A DNA stretch of 64,000 bases from Cyanobacteria bacterium SZAS-4 (GTDB taxonomy: Bacteria; Cyanobacteriota; Vampirovibrionia; Obscuribacterales; Obscuribacteraceae). The position numbers and the translations under genes are program-made. Below the pieces are notes generated by a model. It was not told the DNA's origin, searched no databases, and worked only from the letters and a program-made list of their open reading frames with translations. The stretch is from contig JAFEAT010000015.1 of assembly GCA_018266255.1 (NCBI GenBank), positions 235,681 to 299,680 on the forward strand. Reading direction: 5' to 3'. Below, in pieces: positions 42,289 through 51,337 of this stretch (within the stretch, counting starts at the first letter, position 1; each line of letters starts with the position of its first letter).

Positions 42289-43673
42289 GCTGCAACCCTC
42301 TCCAAATTTCTCAGAGACTGTGCGACCACGTCCGCAGACGCAGGTCGATCATTCGCTTCTAAAGCTGTACATTCAGCGATGAGCTCATCCAGCTTCGGGC
42401 TGATATTCGGAAGAACAGTTGATGGACGCGATACCGTCAGCGCCTCCGGATCTTTCGCCGTAAGCAAATAGTTGAGGGTGCAACCCAAGCCGTACAAGTC
42501 ACTCTTGGTTGTCGCCTTGCCTCTCAATTGTTCTGCAGACATATACGCTTGCTTACCGATCATGGTACCAGTAGCGGTGCCCAGAAAGAGATTTGATGCA
42601 CCGAAGTCGATCAGGTGAATTAAACCACTTTCGTCAACAATCAGATTGTCCGGCGAAATATCTCGATGCACGATTGGTGTGGGTTGATCGTGCAAGTAAG
42701 CGATGATTTCCGCTATTTGCCTTCCCCACGATATTGCTTTCGTTTCTGGTGGCGCACCATGCTGACGAACATACTTTCGAAGATCTTGACCCTGGATATA
42801 TTCGAGCACCAAGTAATGGCGTCCATTATCGACAAAGTTATCGAAGACTTGGGCGATTTGCGGATGTTTCAGTTGCGCAAGTAGTCTGGCCTCGCGATCG
42901 AACAATCGAATTGCTTCTGTATGCATGATCGTTTCCGCATCTTCCGGCACGACCGCTTCTTTTAGAACGAACTGTTTGTTGCCAGGATCACGCACTAAAT
43001 AGATGGCAGAAAATCCGCCGAATGCCAATTGTCGCTCGACTGTAAATCGCCCTCCGGCAACTTGCGCCTCAGGCTCAAGGGGAATGAAATTGGTGGCGCC
43101 AAATCTGCGCGTCAGCTCTTCTTCCCACATTTCGGTGTAACCGTGCTTATCGTCCTCCAAGCCCAGCAAGTGCATTTCAGCTTTGGCGCTTTCCAGTTCG
43201 GGAAACTTAGCCACGCCCCCCGACCAAACATCAAGCGCGACCAGAAGTTGCTGCGCCTCGGCTCCGTTTAATCTGGACAATTTAATGCGCGCAGGAGGTC
43301 CATCACTGAAAAAGAGGGTGAGAACATCCTGGCGATAGATGATGTTGCTGATCTTCGCCCAGGTGTGATGAGACCGGAAAGCTGGCGCCGGGCACATCCA
43401 GACCGGCAACGATATACCCTGCCGGCTGATGAAAATGGTCCTATCCGACAGCAGAAAAGCGCCTAAACCAAGCGCTCCAAGGGTTAAAACTTGGGCAAAA
43501 ATCAATACTAATGTAGGCGCAGCCTGGATGGAGCCGTTGGCGATCGACATGATAATGACGACCCACGACCAAACAGCAAAAACCAGCGCAATAGGCAGGC
43601 TGGCGGTCAAGGCAGCACATGACGCCTTCACTGGCAAACTCTTATAATTTAGGGTTACTTCGGCTTCAGCCAC
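42285..43673 (-). CDS. Membrane-associated Ser/Thr protein kinase (1)
   Basis: 462 residues. Two N-terminal TM helices (about 15-75), a short linker, then a kinase domain (about 195-455). The glycine loop reads AFGGFSAIYL, with ATP-binding Lys in LKEAVV, HRDISPDN and DFGAS intact; the APE position reads SAEQL. It is a distant paralogue of the following gene and shares the same domain plan and the C-terminal motif SRPSTVLPNISPKLD. Start GTG 43673 has only a weak site. The pair probably arose by tandem duplication and is co-translated. Confidence 0.9.
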   Translation of the reverse strand: MAEAEVTLNYKSLPVKASCAALTASLPIALVFAVWSWVVIIMSIANGSIQAAPTLVLIFAQVLTLGALGLGAFLLSDRTIFISRQGISLPVWMCPAPAFRSHHTWAKISNIIYRQDVLTLFFSDGPPARIKLSRLNGAEAQQLLVALDVWSGGVAKFPELESAKAEMHLLGLEDDKHGYTEMWEEELTRRFGATNFIPLEPEAQVAGGRFTVERQLAFGGFSAIYLVRDPGNKQFVLKEAVVPEDAETIMHTEAIRLFDREARLLAQLKHPQIAQVFDNFVDNGRHYLVLEYIQGQDLRKYVRQHGAPPETKAISWGRQIAEIIAYLHDQPTPIVHRDISPDNLIVDESGLIHLIDFGASNLFLGTATGTMIGKQAYMSAEQLRGKATTKSDLYGLGCTLNYLLTAKDPEALTVSRPSTVLPNISPKLDELIAECTALEANDRPASADVVAQSLRNLERVAA

Positions 43674-43885
43674 TATGCATACCGATTACTGCTAATTATG
43701 TGCCACGAAATAGAGGCTTTCATTCGGCAAATGGTCGACACAATCATGAATTCGAGCGACGGAGGATAAATATTCCTGAGCATGAAAAGTCAGCAATTCG
43801 TGGCGAAGAGGTTTTAGTGACGGCGAAGTCAGAAATTTGTCTAGATGCAGAGTCGAAAACTATCGGAGTAATTTCACTGCCACTA

Positions 43886-44476
43886 TTAGTGGTGCGCCTG
43901 CGCAGCGAGCAAAGATCCGCGTTGCACTGAACCTACGACCGACGTCTTTACGTTCGTACCACTCATACCTGAGGTTGATGGTTGGCTGGAGTACACCAAT
44001 GTTTTCGGCGCACTCTGCAATAGTGTCGCCTTTGGTGCTGTGGTCGAGGCAGCCGGTTTTGCAGCAACTGGTACAGCAGGTTTGCTCAACATTTTTCCTG
44101 CCAGCATGTTGGTCGACATTCCGTTCGGGAGATTGTTCGCCAATCTCGCTTGGTTGCCTGGGTTGATCGCGCTTTGAAATCCTGCATCGGGTAGTCCACT
44201 ATGTACAAAAGTAACTCCTGGCTGCTGGTTCATTCCCGGACGAATCATCAGTGGTGGCGCCGCTGGTTGTGCCTGCTGAGGCATTTCAATAACATAAGTT
44301 TGAGGCACATTGCCTGGATGACGAACATCATTTACAAGCGCGCTATTGTCAATAATTTGCACTCGTGGACGATCGTGCCAAAAGTGCCGATCGATATTTG
44401 GGTCGCCCGCGAAAGAAGGAGTTGAGGATAACATCAGAGCGGCTGCTGCACCAAAGAATAATCGATTTACGTTCAT
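43886..44476 (-). CDS. Secreted Pro/Ala/Ser-rich protein
   Basis: 196 residues. A signal peptide covers residues 1-23 (FFGAAAALMLSSTPSFA). The mature part is low-complexity, rich in Pro, Ala, Gln, Ser and Met, without cysteine, anchor or known domain. It is probably an extracytoplasmic structural or cell-wall-associated protein. A GAGTGAGGAAAA purine stretch precedes the ATG. It lies alone between the kinase pair and the large TPR gene. Confidence 0.7.
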   Translation of the reverse strand: MNVNRLFFGAAAALMLSSTPSFAGDPNIDRHFWHDRPRVQIIDNSALVNDVRHPGNVPQTYVIEMPQQAQPAAPPLMIRPGMNQQPGVTFVHSGLPDAGFQSAINPGNQARLANNLPNGMSTNMLAGKMLSKPAVPVAAKPAASTTAPKATLLQSAPKTLVYSSQPSTSGMSGTNVKTSVVGSVQRGSLLAAQAHH

Positions 44477-44654
44477 TGAAGTTTTTCCTCACTCACAATT
44501 TTTGAGCGCATTCAAAAGGAGGGACCGCAGAAAGGTTCTGCGGTCTGGTTTCTCACGAATGGTACTAAGCTGAATTCCCAACAGCCGTATTGTGCATGAA
44601 ACGGCAGGCGAACTATACAGGGAAAACCCTAGAAAGAGTTGGAACAGCACAAAA

Positions 44655-44692
44655 GAAAAACCGGCGCTCTCACAGTTAGCGCCGGCTTTCAA
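44655..44692 (-). terminator. Strong intrinsic terminator after the large TPR gene
   Basis: On the minus strand GCCGGCGCT, a loop, AGCGCCGGT and then TTTTTCTTTT: a perfect GC stem with a T-tract, about 80 bp after the TPR gene stop. Confidence 0.85.
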
Positions 44693-44773
44693 TTTAGTTA
44701 GTATGTTTTCGATTCTTTCTTATGTACCCAAAGACAGCGAGAGAAATCAAATAGTTCCCAAACTAATTTTGTT

Positions 44774-47700
44774 TTATTTTCCACCAAGCGCTTTGATGCG
44801 TCCTTTCGCATCATTGACGAACTGCCCAGTTGGAGCCGTTCTCACATAGTTCTGATATTCCTTCAAAGCTCCCGGTCCTTGCTTCATTTGTTCAAGAACG
44901 GTGCCTGCGTAATACATCGCATCAGCTGAGCCTTTTGGATCAAGCGCAATTGCTCTCCTGTATTTTTCGAGCGCTTTCGGCAGATTGTTGGCGCCTTGAT
45001 AGGCGGTGCCCGCGTTCATATTAGTGTAGGCATCGTCATTCAATTTCAAGGCAGCTTCGTAGTCAGCAATTGCACCAGGCAAATCTGGTTTTGCAGCCGT
45101 TTGCTTTTTGATTGCAGCATCGACAAGTGGTGCAGCTTTAGCTGCATTGACGGCTGCTTGAGCAGCCTTCAATGTTTGCGCATATGTGCTCTCACGTGGA
45201 TTTAGAGTGCTGGCTTTTGTATACGACTTGATCGCATTTTCCATATCATTCTTAGCTTGATATGCCGTTCCTTGTCCATACCAGTAAGTCGCCTCGTTAG
45301 GCGAAATCTGTAGGGCCTTGGCGTATTGAGTCAGCGCTTCGTCCAAATTGTTCGCCGTTTGCGCCTTCACAGCAGCATCGTAAGCCGCCTGTCCTTCAGC
45401 AGACTTCGCAGCATCTGCAGCTTGTGCTGCTGCCGCTGCTTTAGTCGTTATCTTCTGCGCTTTGGATGGATTAGCACGCAGGTCACTGATTCGTCCTTGT
45501 GCGATTTTTGCAAACTGTCCGGTTGGAGCAGCCTTCAGGTAGCGCTCGTAATCGGATATAGCATCCGGAACGCGGCTCGCATTTTCATCGAGAATTCCTA
45601 AGTAATAGTTGTTCTCGTTTTGACCCTTCGGATCAAGTGACAATGCTTTCTGGAACGACATCTTAGCGTTATTGAAGTCTTCATTCTGCTGATATGCGCT
45701 GGCTATGTTTGTATACAACGTCGCATCATCAGGTGTGGTGGCAATCGCTTTCTTGTACAGTTCGATTGCACCAGCAATATCTCCAGCGGTCTGCTTTTGA
45801 ATCGCCTCGTTCACAACAGGTCCAGACTGCTCAGCCAAAGCGGCTTTCAGCACAGCCCCATAATCCTTATTTTTAGGATCGATGCTGATCGCCTTTTGAT
45901 AATCAGCAATCGCCTTGGTGAAGTCTTTCTTCGCCTGGTATGCCGTTCCGCGCGCGTACCAAAACGCTGATTCTCCAGGATTAGCAGCAATAGCTGTGTC
46001 GTACTTAGCAATGGCACCGTCGAGATCGCCTGAAGTTTGCAACTTCACACCTGCATCGTAAGCATCATTAGCTTGTTTGCTTTGCGCAATTTGTCCCTGT
46101 GTTTGCAGACGAACAACAGCGCCAGGATTGGCTTGCAAAGCCTTAGAGCGGTCCTTCGCAATCGCTGCATATTGTCCAGTAGGTGCCTGACGCAAGTAAT
46201 TTTGATACTCACCTAGAGCCTTAGCACCTTGATTGGCGTTTTCATCCAACTGAGCCATCAAGTACAAATCACCGATTTCGCCTTTGGCATCGATCTCGTA
46301 AGCCTTCTGATAAGCATCACGAGCCGGTCCCCATTGGTCCGTTTGTTGATAGGCGATACCGAGGTTCGTCCAAACTCGTGCATTCTTTGGAGCTATTGCT
46401 AATCCTTGTTTATAAAGTTCGATCGCAGCAGCATTGTCACCCGCAGTTTGTTTAGCAGAACCCTGGTCGAATATCGCACCAGCTTGGTCTTCCTTCAACT
46501 GACCGATGTATTTAGGAATATCTGTGTTGTTAGGCGCCAGTGTCTGAGCTTTCTGGTACCACACTAAGGCATCGGCAGGTTTGCTCATCGCTTGATATAA
46601 GGTACCGAGCGCGAAAACGTAGTCAGGATTGTTTGGCGCAATTTCCAGCGCTTTTTGATACATAGCCAGAGCTTGATCGTACTGCTTCGACTGCTGCAAC
46701 TTCACGCCTTGCTGGTATTGATCCTCAGCAGCTTTTTCGTTAGCAATCTGAGCTTCAGACTTGATCTTCTCAGGCTTTCCACCTTTGCTCAAGAAAGCGA
46801 AACGCTCTTTTGCAGCAGCAGCATAAGTACCAGTTGGAGCTTCTTTCAAATATTTTTGATAGTTACCGAGCGCTTCAGGAACACGATTGAAGTTTTCGTC
46901 GATCGCACCAATCAAATACCAGTCAGCAACTTGTCCTTTTGGATCCAAGCCCAGAGCCTTCAAGTATGCGTCTTTGGCGCGGTTATATTCTTGCTTAGCG
47001 TATTCGGCCGAGGCAATGTTGTACCAGAGGGCGGCATTGTTTGGTGTTATCTGTAGTGCCTGGGTGTAACCGGCGATCGCACCATCGTAATCTTTAGCCT
47101 GATGCTTCGCTACAGCAGCAGCGATGATCGGTTCCGCCTTCTTTATATATGCTTGATCGAGAGCATCCTTGAATTGCTGACTTTTTGGATTAGCCGCGAT
47201 TGCCTGCTGATAGCACTTGATGGCGTTGTCGAAATCCTTCTTCGCCTGGTACGACGCGCCCAGTGAGAACAACGTATCTGGGTCGTTCGGATTTACTTTC
47301 AGTACAGCGAGGAAGTCTGCAATCGCACCATCGTAATCGCCAGCTTTAAATTTGGCACCACCGGACGCATATTTTTCGCCAACGATTGTGTCTTTCTGAG
47401 CATTTGTCGCTGCTTGAACGCCAACCTTTGCCTGCTCGTTGCTTGGATCCACAGACAGAGCTTTTTGATAAGCATCAATCGCACTCGCGTAATCCTTCTT
47501 CGCCTGATATGCGCTACCGATGTTGACCCAAATGTCATCAACATCTTTATTGCGCGGATCGGCTTGAATAGCCAACTTATACTCAGCGATAGCAGCATCG
47601 AACTGTCCTTTTGCCTGCAAGTCAACACCGTTGTTCACGTGCTTGGACAAATTAGCTTGCACTTTCGCACCAGCCAAACTTGCTAACAACTTGCTCGCCA

Positions 47701-48586
47701 ATGGATTCTGCTTGTTAGGACTGAAGCGAATCGCCTGTTGATATTCCTGCTCGGCTTGACCGAAGTCACCACGATATTGAAACGCTTGTCCAAGACCGAT
47801 ATGGTTTTCCGGCGCGAGCGGATTTTCCTTCAACGCTTCTTCCCAACCTGCTACAAGCGCGTCTTGCACATCGGCGTCATCTGATTTAAACGTGATAGCT
47901 TTTGTGTAAGCGGCGATCGCATTTGGAATATCTTTTTTCGCTTGATACGCCTGACCCAGCTTCACTTCGATATCGGCACTGTCACCGACTTTCGCTGCCG
48001 CTTGATACTCAGCAATCGCCTTATCTGTTTCGTCTCGAACGCGATACACATCACCAAGTTTGATGTGGATTTTCGCGTCATCCTTGATTCTCAACGCTGC
48101 CTGATATTCGATGATGGCACCAACGAAATCCGCACCAAGACGAGCTTGGTCACCGAGTGCAACGCGATCTGCAAACGACTGAGGATTTTTCCCCATCATG
48201 CGAATAATGCCTTCCACGTTCTGCATCGTGGTGGCATTAGTTTGATTCAAATACAAAGCTTGATGGAATTGTTTGAGAGCTTCGGCAGGATTTGCCCGCA
48301 ACCCCAATCCATAATTATTGTGCGCAATTGCCAAGTTGTCTCGGGCGAGCTTGTAATTTGGATCCAGTTTCAAAGCTGCTTCGAACTTTTGAATAGCCAA
48401 CGGATAGTTGCTGGCATTCAACGCTTTCACCCCGTCGTTATTCAACCCAATCACCTGGCTTGAATCCGCCCACGCCACATTGGCTGGAAAGAAACCAGTA
48501 GCCTGCAAACTCAGGGATAACGCGAGCAAAGAATGGACAAAAACAGAACGTCTTGAAAAGCCGCTAGCCACCGTATCAAACCTCAA
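44774..48586 (-). CDS. 1270-residue exported TPR protein with long internal repeats
   Basis: A signal peptide (about residues 12-41, ending ANVAWA) precedes 25 or more TPR units. Above the 34-residue TPR period there is a second period of about 220 residues, each ending with a conserved LDEN ... YLxxAPTGQYA block: these endings lie near 46840, 46180, 45520 and 44835. TPRs bind proteins; the exported location suggests assembly of an envelope complex or capture of peptides. It has no lipobox, no anchor. It has its own strong terminator downstream and is preceded by hpf in the same orientation after a 108-bp gap. Confidence 0.92.
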   Translation of the reverse strand: MRFDTVASGFSRRSVFVHSLLALSLSLQATGFFPANVAWADSSQVIGLNNDGVKALNASNYPLAIQKFEAALKLDPNYKLARDNLAIAHNNYGLGLRANPAEALKQFHQALYLNQTNATTMQNVEGIIRMMGKNPQSFADRVALGDQARLGADFVGAIIEYQAALRIKDDAKIHIKLGDVYRVRDETDKAIAEYQAAAKVGDSADIEVKLGQAYQAKKDIPNAIAAYTKAITFKSDDADVQDALVAGWEEALKENPLAPENHIGLGQAFQYRGDFGQAEQEYQQAIRFSPNKQNPLASKLLASLAGAKVQANLSKHVNNGVDLQAKGQFDAAIAEYKLAIQADPRNKDVDDIWVNIGSAYQAKKDYASAIDAYQKALSVDPSNEQAKVGVQAATNAQKDTIVGEKYASGGAKFKAGDYDGAIADFLAVLKVNPNDPDTLFSLGASYQAKKDFDNAIKCYQQAIAANPKSQQFKDALDQAYIKKAEPIIAAAVAKHQAKDYDGAIAGYTQALQITPNNAALWYNIASAEYAKQEYNRAKDAYLKALGLDPKGQVADWYLIGAIDENFNRVPEALGNYQKYLKEAPTGTYAAAAKERFAFLSKGGKPEKIKSEAQIANEKAAEDQYQQGVKLQQSKQYDQALAMYQKALEIAPNNPDYVFALGTLYQAMSKPADALVWYQKAQTLAPNNTDIPKYIGQLKEDQAGAIFDQGSAKQTAGDNAAAIELYKQGLAIAPKNARVWTNLGIAYQQTDQWGPARDAYQKAYEIDAKGEIGDLYLMAQLDENANQGAKALGEYQNYLRQAPTGQYAAIAKDRSKALQANPGAVVRLQTQGQIAQSKQANDAYDAGVKLQTSGDLDGAIAKYDTAIAANPGESAFWYARGTAYQAKKDFTKAIADYQKAISIDPKNKDYGAVLKAALAEQSGPVVNEAIQKQTAGDIAGAIELYKKAIATTPDDATLYTNIASAYQQNEDFNNAKMSFQKALSLDPKGQNENNYYLGILDENASRVPDAISDYERYLKAAPTGQFAKIAQGRISDLRANPSKAQKITTKAAAAAQAADAAKSAEGQAAYDAAVKAQTANNLDEALTQYAKALQISPNEATYWYGQGTAYQAKNDMENAIKSYTKASTLNPRESTYAQTLKAAQAAVNAAKAAPLVDAAIKKQTAAKPDLPGAIADYEAALKLNDDAYTNMNAGTAYQGANNLPKALEKYRRAIALDPKGSADAMYYAGTVLEQMKQGPGALKEYQNYVRTAPTGQFVNDAKGRIKALGGK

Positions 48587-48694
48587 ATCACTCAGAACAC
48601 ACCAAATACACGTCCAATTATCGATTTTAATTGATCGACAAGATGAACAGGACAGTATTTACCCTGAATGCCTAAAATTTGTAGAGATTTCGGC

Positions 48695-49297
48695 CTAGAC
48701 TTCCGGCTCGATCAACCCGTAATTGCCGTCCCGGCGGTGATACACGGTATTCACCTGGTTGGTCTCTGAATTGATGAACATGAAGAAGTCATGCCCCAAC
48801 AGGTCCATATGTTTGCAAGCTTCGTCCGCCATCATCGGCTTGAGAGGGAAACGCTTGGAACGAACGATTTTTGGTCTGATCTCATCCAGCGCAACTTCTT
48901 TCTTCTCTCTGACAACTTCGAACTCATCATCTTCAACGACATCAGCGCTCTCATCATTGAGATTTTCAGGATGTCTTTCAGTCGCCTTGCCGGCCTTGCT
49001 GTAATAACGAGTTTTGTATTTGCGCAGTTGCCGCTCGATTTTGTCTGCCACAAGGTCAATCGACGCATACATATTTTCGGTCGATTCCTCGCCCCGAATC
49101 ACGGCTCCATTCAGTTTAATGGTCACTTCAGCGGTCTGACTATCAGCCACCGACGGGTTCTTCGCCACACTCAGCACCGCGGCTGCATTGAGGGCGTGGT
49201 CAAAGTGTTTCTGCGATCGCTGCAGCTTATCCATCAAATATTCTTTCAATGCTGGAGTTAGATCGATATTGCGTCCGGTCACTTGAACATTCATCAT
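48695..49297 (-). CDS. hpf: Ribosome hibernation-promoting factor, long form
   Basis: 200 residues. ATG 49297 has GGAGG 8 nt upstream. The N-terminal S30AE domain (MNVQVTGRNIDLTPALKEYL) binds the decoding centre; the C-terminal domain (LKPMMADEACKHMDLLGHDFFMFINSETN, in pieces) drives 100S dimer formation in long HPFs. The linker is acidic. It is the long form that is universal in cyanobacteria and Firmicutes. It is probably induced in stationary phase; no operator was recognised. The downstream TPR gene may have its own promoter. Confidence 0.96.
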   Translation of the reverse strand: MMNVQVTGRNIDLTPALKEYLMDKLQRSQKHFDHALNAAAVLSVAKNPSVADSQTAEVTIKLNGAVIRGEESTENMYASIDLVADKIERQLRKYKTRYYSKAGKATERHPENLNDESADVVEDDEFEVVREKKEVALDEIRPKIVRSKRFPLKPMMADEACKHMDLLGHDFFMFINSETNQVNTVYHRRDGNYGLIEPEV

Positions 49298-49762
49298 GAG
49301 CAAAACCTCCGCGGTTAGTGTGAAATCACCGCAAGTGTGAGATGCGCGCGGTCACTTGTTCCGCACGCTGCTAAAACTAGTAAAAATCCAAATACTTCAA
49401 ACGCTCGAAACTCTTATTTGTTCGTCGATCTGGACCAACTCTAATTCATGCAATTCCAGGAGCGGCTAATTATCGGCTGCATACTGTGGGCTGCATATAA
49501 AAAGATTCGCCACAATATATCTACTACCAAGAACTACGTCAACCCGATTGAGCATTTGTCCATTTGATTGGTCAAGCGCCTGGGAAAGCCGTTCCTATCA
49601 ATTCCTACCAATTTTGTACCCGGCGTGTTCGGGGTCAAACGTGGAGATTATATTCGGCGAAATGGACGAAAACTGTAGAGCCGACCCGAAGTACCAAGTT
49701 GGTTGAGCCGGTCTGGAGACCGGCGGCCCCAGCCGGCTTGGAAGCCGGCCCTCCGTCGACTG
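49298..49762. other. 465-bp intergenic region upstream of hpf
   Basis: Contains the hpf leader, AT-rich sequence with TATA-like blocks near 49490-49505, and at the far end the REP-like element at 49707-49749 next to the following gene's stop. A frame covering 49564-49827 runs across the REP element and is not considered real. No tRNA or other RNA gene was recognised. Confidence 0.5.
49707..49749. repeat. REP-like paired hairpins
   Basis: GCCGGTC-TGGA-GACCGGC (49707-49724) followed, after GGCCCCA, by GCCGGCTT-GG-AAGCCGGC (49732-49749). Two perfect GC hairpins, lying within 15 bp of the stop of the next gene. Confidence 0.8.
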
Positions 49763-51079
49763 TTATCTCAAGCCTGAACTGGCTTGTAGGACTATTTGAG
49801 CAGCATCCAAATAGTTTAGCGGTTTGACGTTTGGTGTTGAGTTGCCTTCCGCGAACGCCGGTTGCGAGAACCAATGTCCACTCGGTTTGCGCGGCTGATG
49901 AGCTGCGGCTGACTGTGGCTTGCGACCACTTGCCTTGAAATCGACTGTGGAAGCCACTACGCGCAGAGCTTCGTTCGGTGGCATGGTGCCGGACAAGCCT
50001 TCAGGAGAGGCATTGGCAGCACGCAGAATGCCGTTGTGGTCGAGGAAGTTGGCGGCAGTTTCGGCTGTCATTCCAGCTTCAGCCTGCGGTTTGCCTGCGT
50101 ACATATGGCGAACCAGGAGCTTGTAGAAATCGCCACGTGACATCGCGGTCGATGGGTCTAGATTCGCAGGCGATTCCAGCGTGCCGTTTCTGATCATTTC
50201 ACGCAGAGCAGCAAGGCGGAAACGCGAATTGACTGGGAAATATTCGGAATAATGCCCAATGCATTCCATCTGTTCAGCAGTCATTTTGAAGTTCGGATAG
50301 AGGCTGGCGGAAGTGACTTGCCCTTCCTGGCAGGCTTTGAAGAACGGCGTAATGGTGGATGAGTTGGTGCCCATCGCATCGCCGATGATGTGAATCTCTA
50401 CGTCTGGGCGCCCAACCAACTGACGAACTTTCTGAATCGTCGCTTTGGTGTACTCGTAAGCATCGAGCTTCTTATATTTGGAATTCCAATAATTCATCGG
50501 CGCGATCACGTCGTAATAGTGATCGAGCAACTTCCAGGGAATGGTCGCGACTTGCGGTGCCAAATTGAGTGGGCTGTAGACGACAGCAATAATTGAATAG
50601 TTTGCCCCGAGCGCCTGGCGCAATCGCTTGCTGTATTGCTCGACTTTGGGCGCAGCCAGATTCTTTTCGAGGTCAGCGGCAACAGCATCGATATGTTGCC
50701 CAGTTGGACTGCTGAAGCGAGCCGCTTCAATCAACTTATCGGCGTCAACTGTCGGATTTGCCAACTCGGCAAAGGACCAGGCAATGACATGAATTTTGAA
50801 CTTGTGGCAGGCATCGATTAGCGGTCCCAATTTTTCTGGATTGGCGACGGCGGGAGTGTTGCTGCGCGAGGTCTGAATAAAAAGATTGCGAACGCCTTTC
50901 GCATGCAGACCCTGGCAAAAGACCTCATAATCGACAGACGGATAATTCCACATATTCATCCAAATGCCCGGGCCATCGGCCAGACCTTCTGGAGACGAAG
51001 CGGCTTGGCACATCAGATATGGTGCCAAAGTAGCACTCAGTGCCACTGCCAAACCAACAATTCTCTTGTAGAACCTCAT
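49763..51079 (-). CDS. Exported TIM-barrel-like protein with SLH-like C-terminal region
   Basis: 438 residues from ATG 51079 (signal peptide residues 1-27, LAPYLMCQAA). Residues 40-260 look like a glycoside-hydrolase-type (beta/alpha)8 barrel: the order GVRNLFIQTS, HVIAWSFAEL, IDAVAADLE, YDVIAPMNYWN and EIHIIGDAMG resembles the strands of family GH18/putative-glycosidase proteins. Whether catalytic acids are present is unclear (D in AADLEKN is one candidate). The C-terminal 170 residues hold SLH-like segments (MSRGDFYKLLVRHM) and a Pro-rich tail. Function not assigned. Confidence 0.7.
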   Translation of the reverse strand: MRFYKRIVGLAVALSATLAPYLMCQAASSPEGLADGPGIWMNMWNYPSVDYEVFCQGLHAKGVRNLFIQTSRSNTPAVANPEKLGPLIDACHKFKIHVIAWSFAELANPTVDADKLIEAARFSSPTGQHIDAVAADLEKNLAAPKVEQYSKRLRQALGANYSIIAVVYSPLNLAPQVATIPWKLLDHYYDVIAPMNYWNSKYKKLDAYEYTKATIQKVRQLVGRPDVEIHIIGDAMGTNSSTITPFFKACQEGQVTSASLYPNFKMTAEQMECIGHYSEYFPVNSRFRLAALREMIRNGTLESPANLDPSTAMSRGDFYKLLVRHMYAGKPQAEAGMTAETAANFLDHNGILRAANASPEGLSGTMPPNEALRVVASTVDFKASGRKPQSAAAHQPRKPSGHWFSQPAFAEGNSTPNVKPLNYLDAAQIVLQASSGLR

Positions 51080-51142
51080 CTGCACCAACTTCTAGTAAGG
51101 AAAACCGCGTTACTGACATTATACCCATGCCTAATTAGATTG

Positions 51143-51160
51143 ATACCTCAAATGAGGTAT
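51143..51160. promoter_or_regulatory. 18-bp palindrome, operator candidate
   Basis: ATACCTCA-AA-TGAGGTAT is a perfect inverted repeat with 8-bp arms, in the divergent gap between the TIM-barrel-like gene and the nadE operon. Its position suits a transcription factor site. The ATG of a small candidate gene lies inside it. Confidence 0.45.
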
Positions 51161-51337
51161 ATCCTGACGATCATCAGTTGGGCTGCGGACTTGGAAGAAT
51201 GCCCACATTTCAACGTTTCAGCTGACGCCCTTAGAAAAATCAGAACATTAAACTCTCGTGGACGTCTCGTGAAGTGCGATAATTACAAGACGTTCGGTAT
51301 CTCAGACATATACGAAATCGATAGGTATCTTGCATGA
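51152..51337 (+). CDS. Possible 61-residue gene coupled to nadE
   Basis: A 61-codon frame starts at ATG 51152 and ends with a TGA that overlaps the nadE ATG (ATGA). The product is polar with three Cys and a short hydrophobic start (MRYILTIISW). No ribosome binding site is visible before the ATG. Overlap suggests coupling, though it may be chance. No family is recognised. Confidence 0.3.
   Translation: MRYILTIISWAADLEECPHFNVSADALRKIRTLNSRGRLVKCDNYKTFGISDIYEIDRYLA

Noticed and set aside
49564..49827. 87-codon frame across the REP-like element
   Set aside because: Half of it is encoded by the GC-rich palindrome; no start signal.
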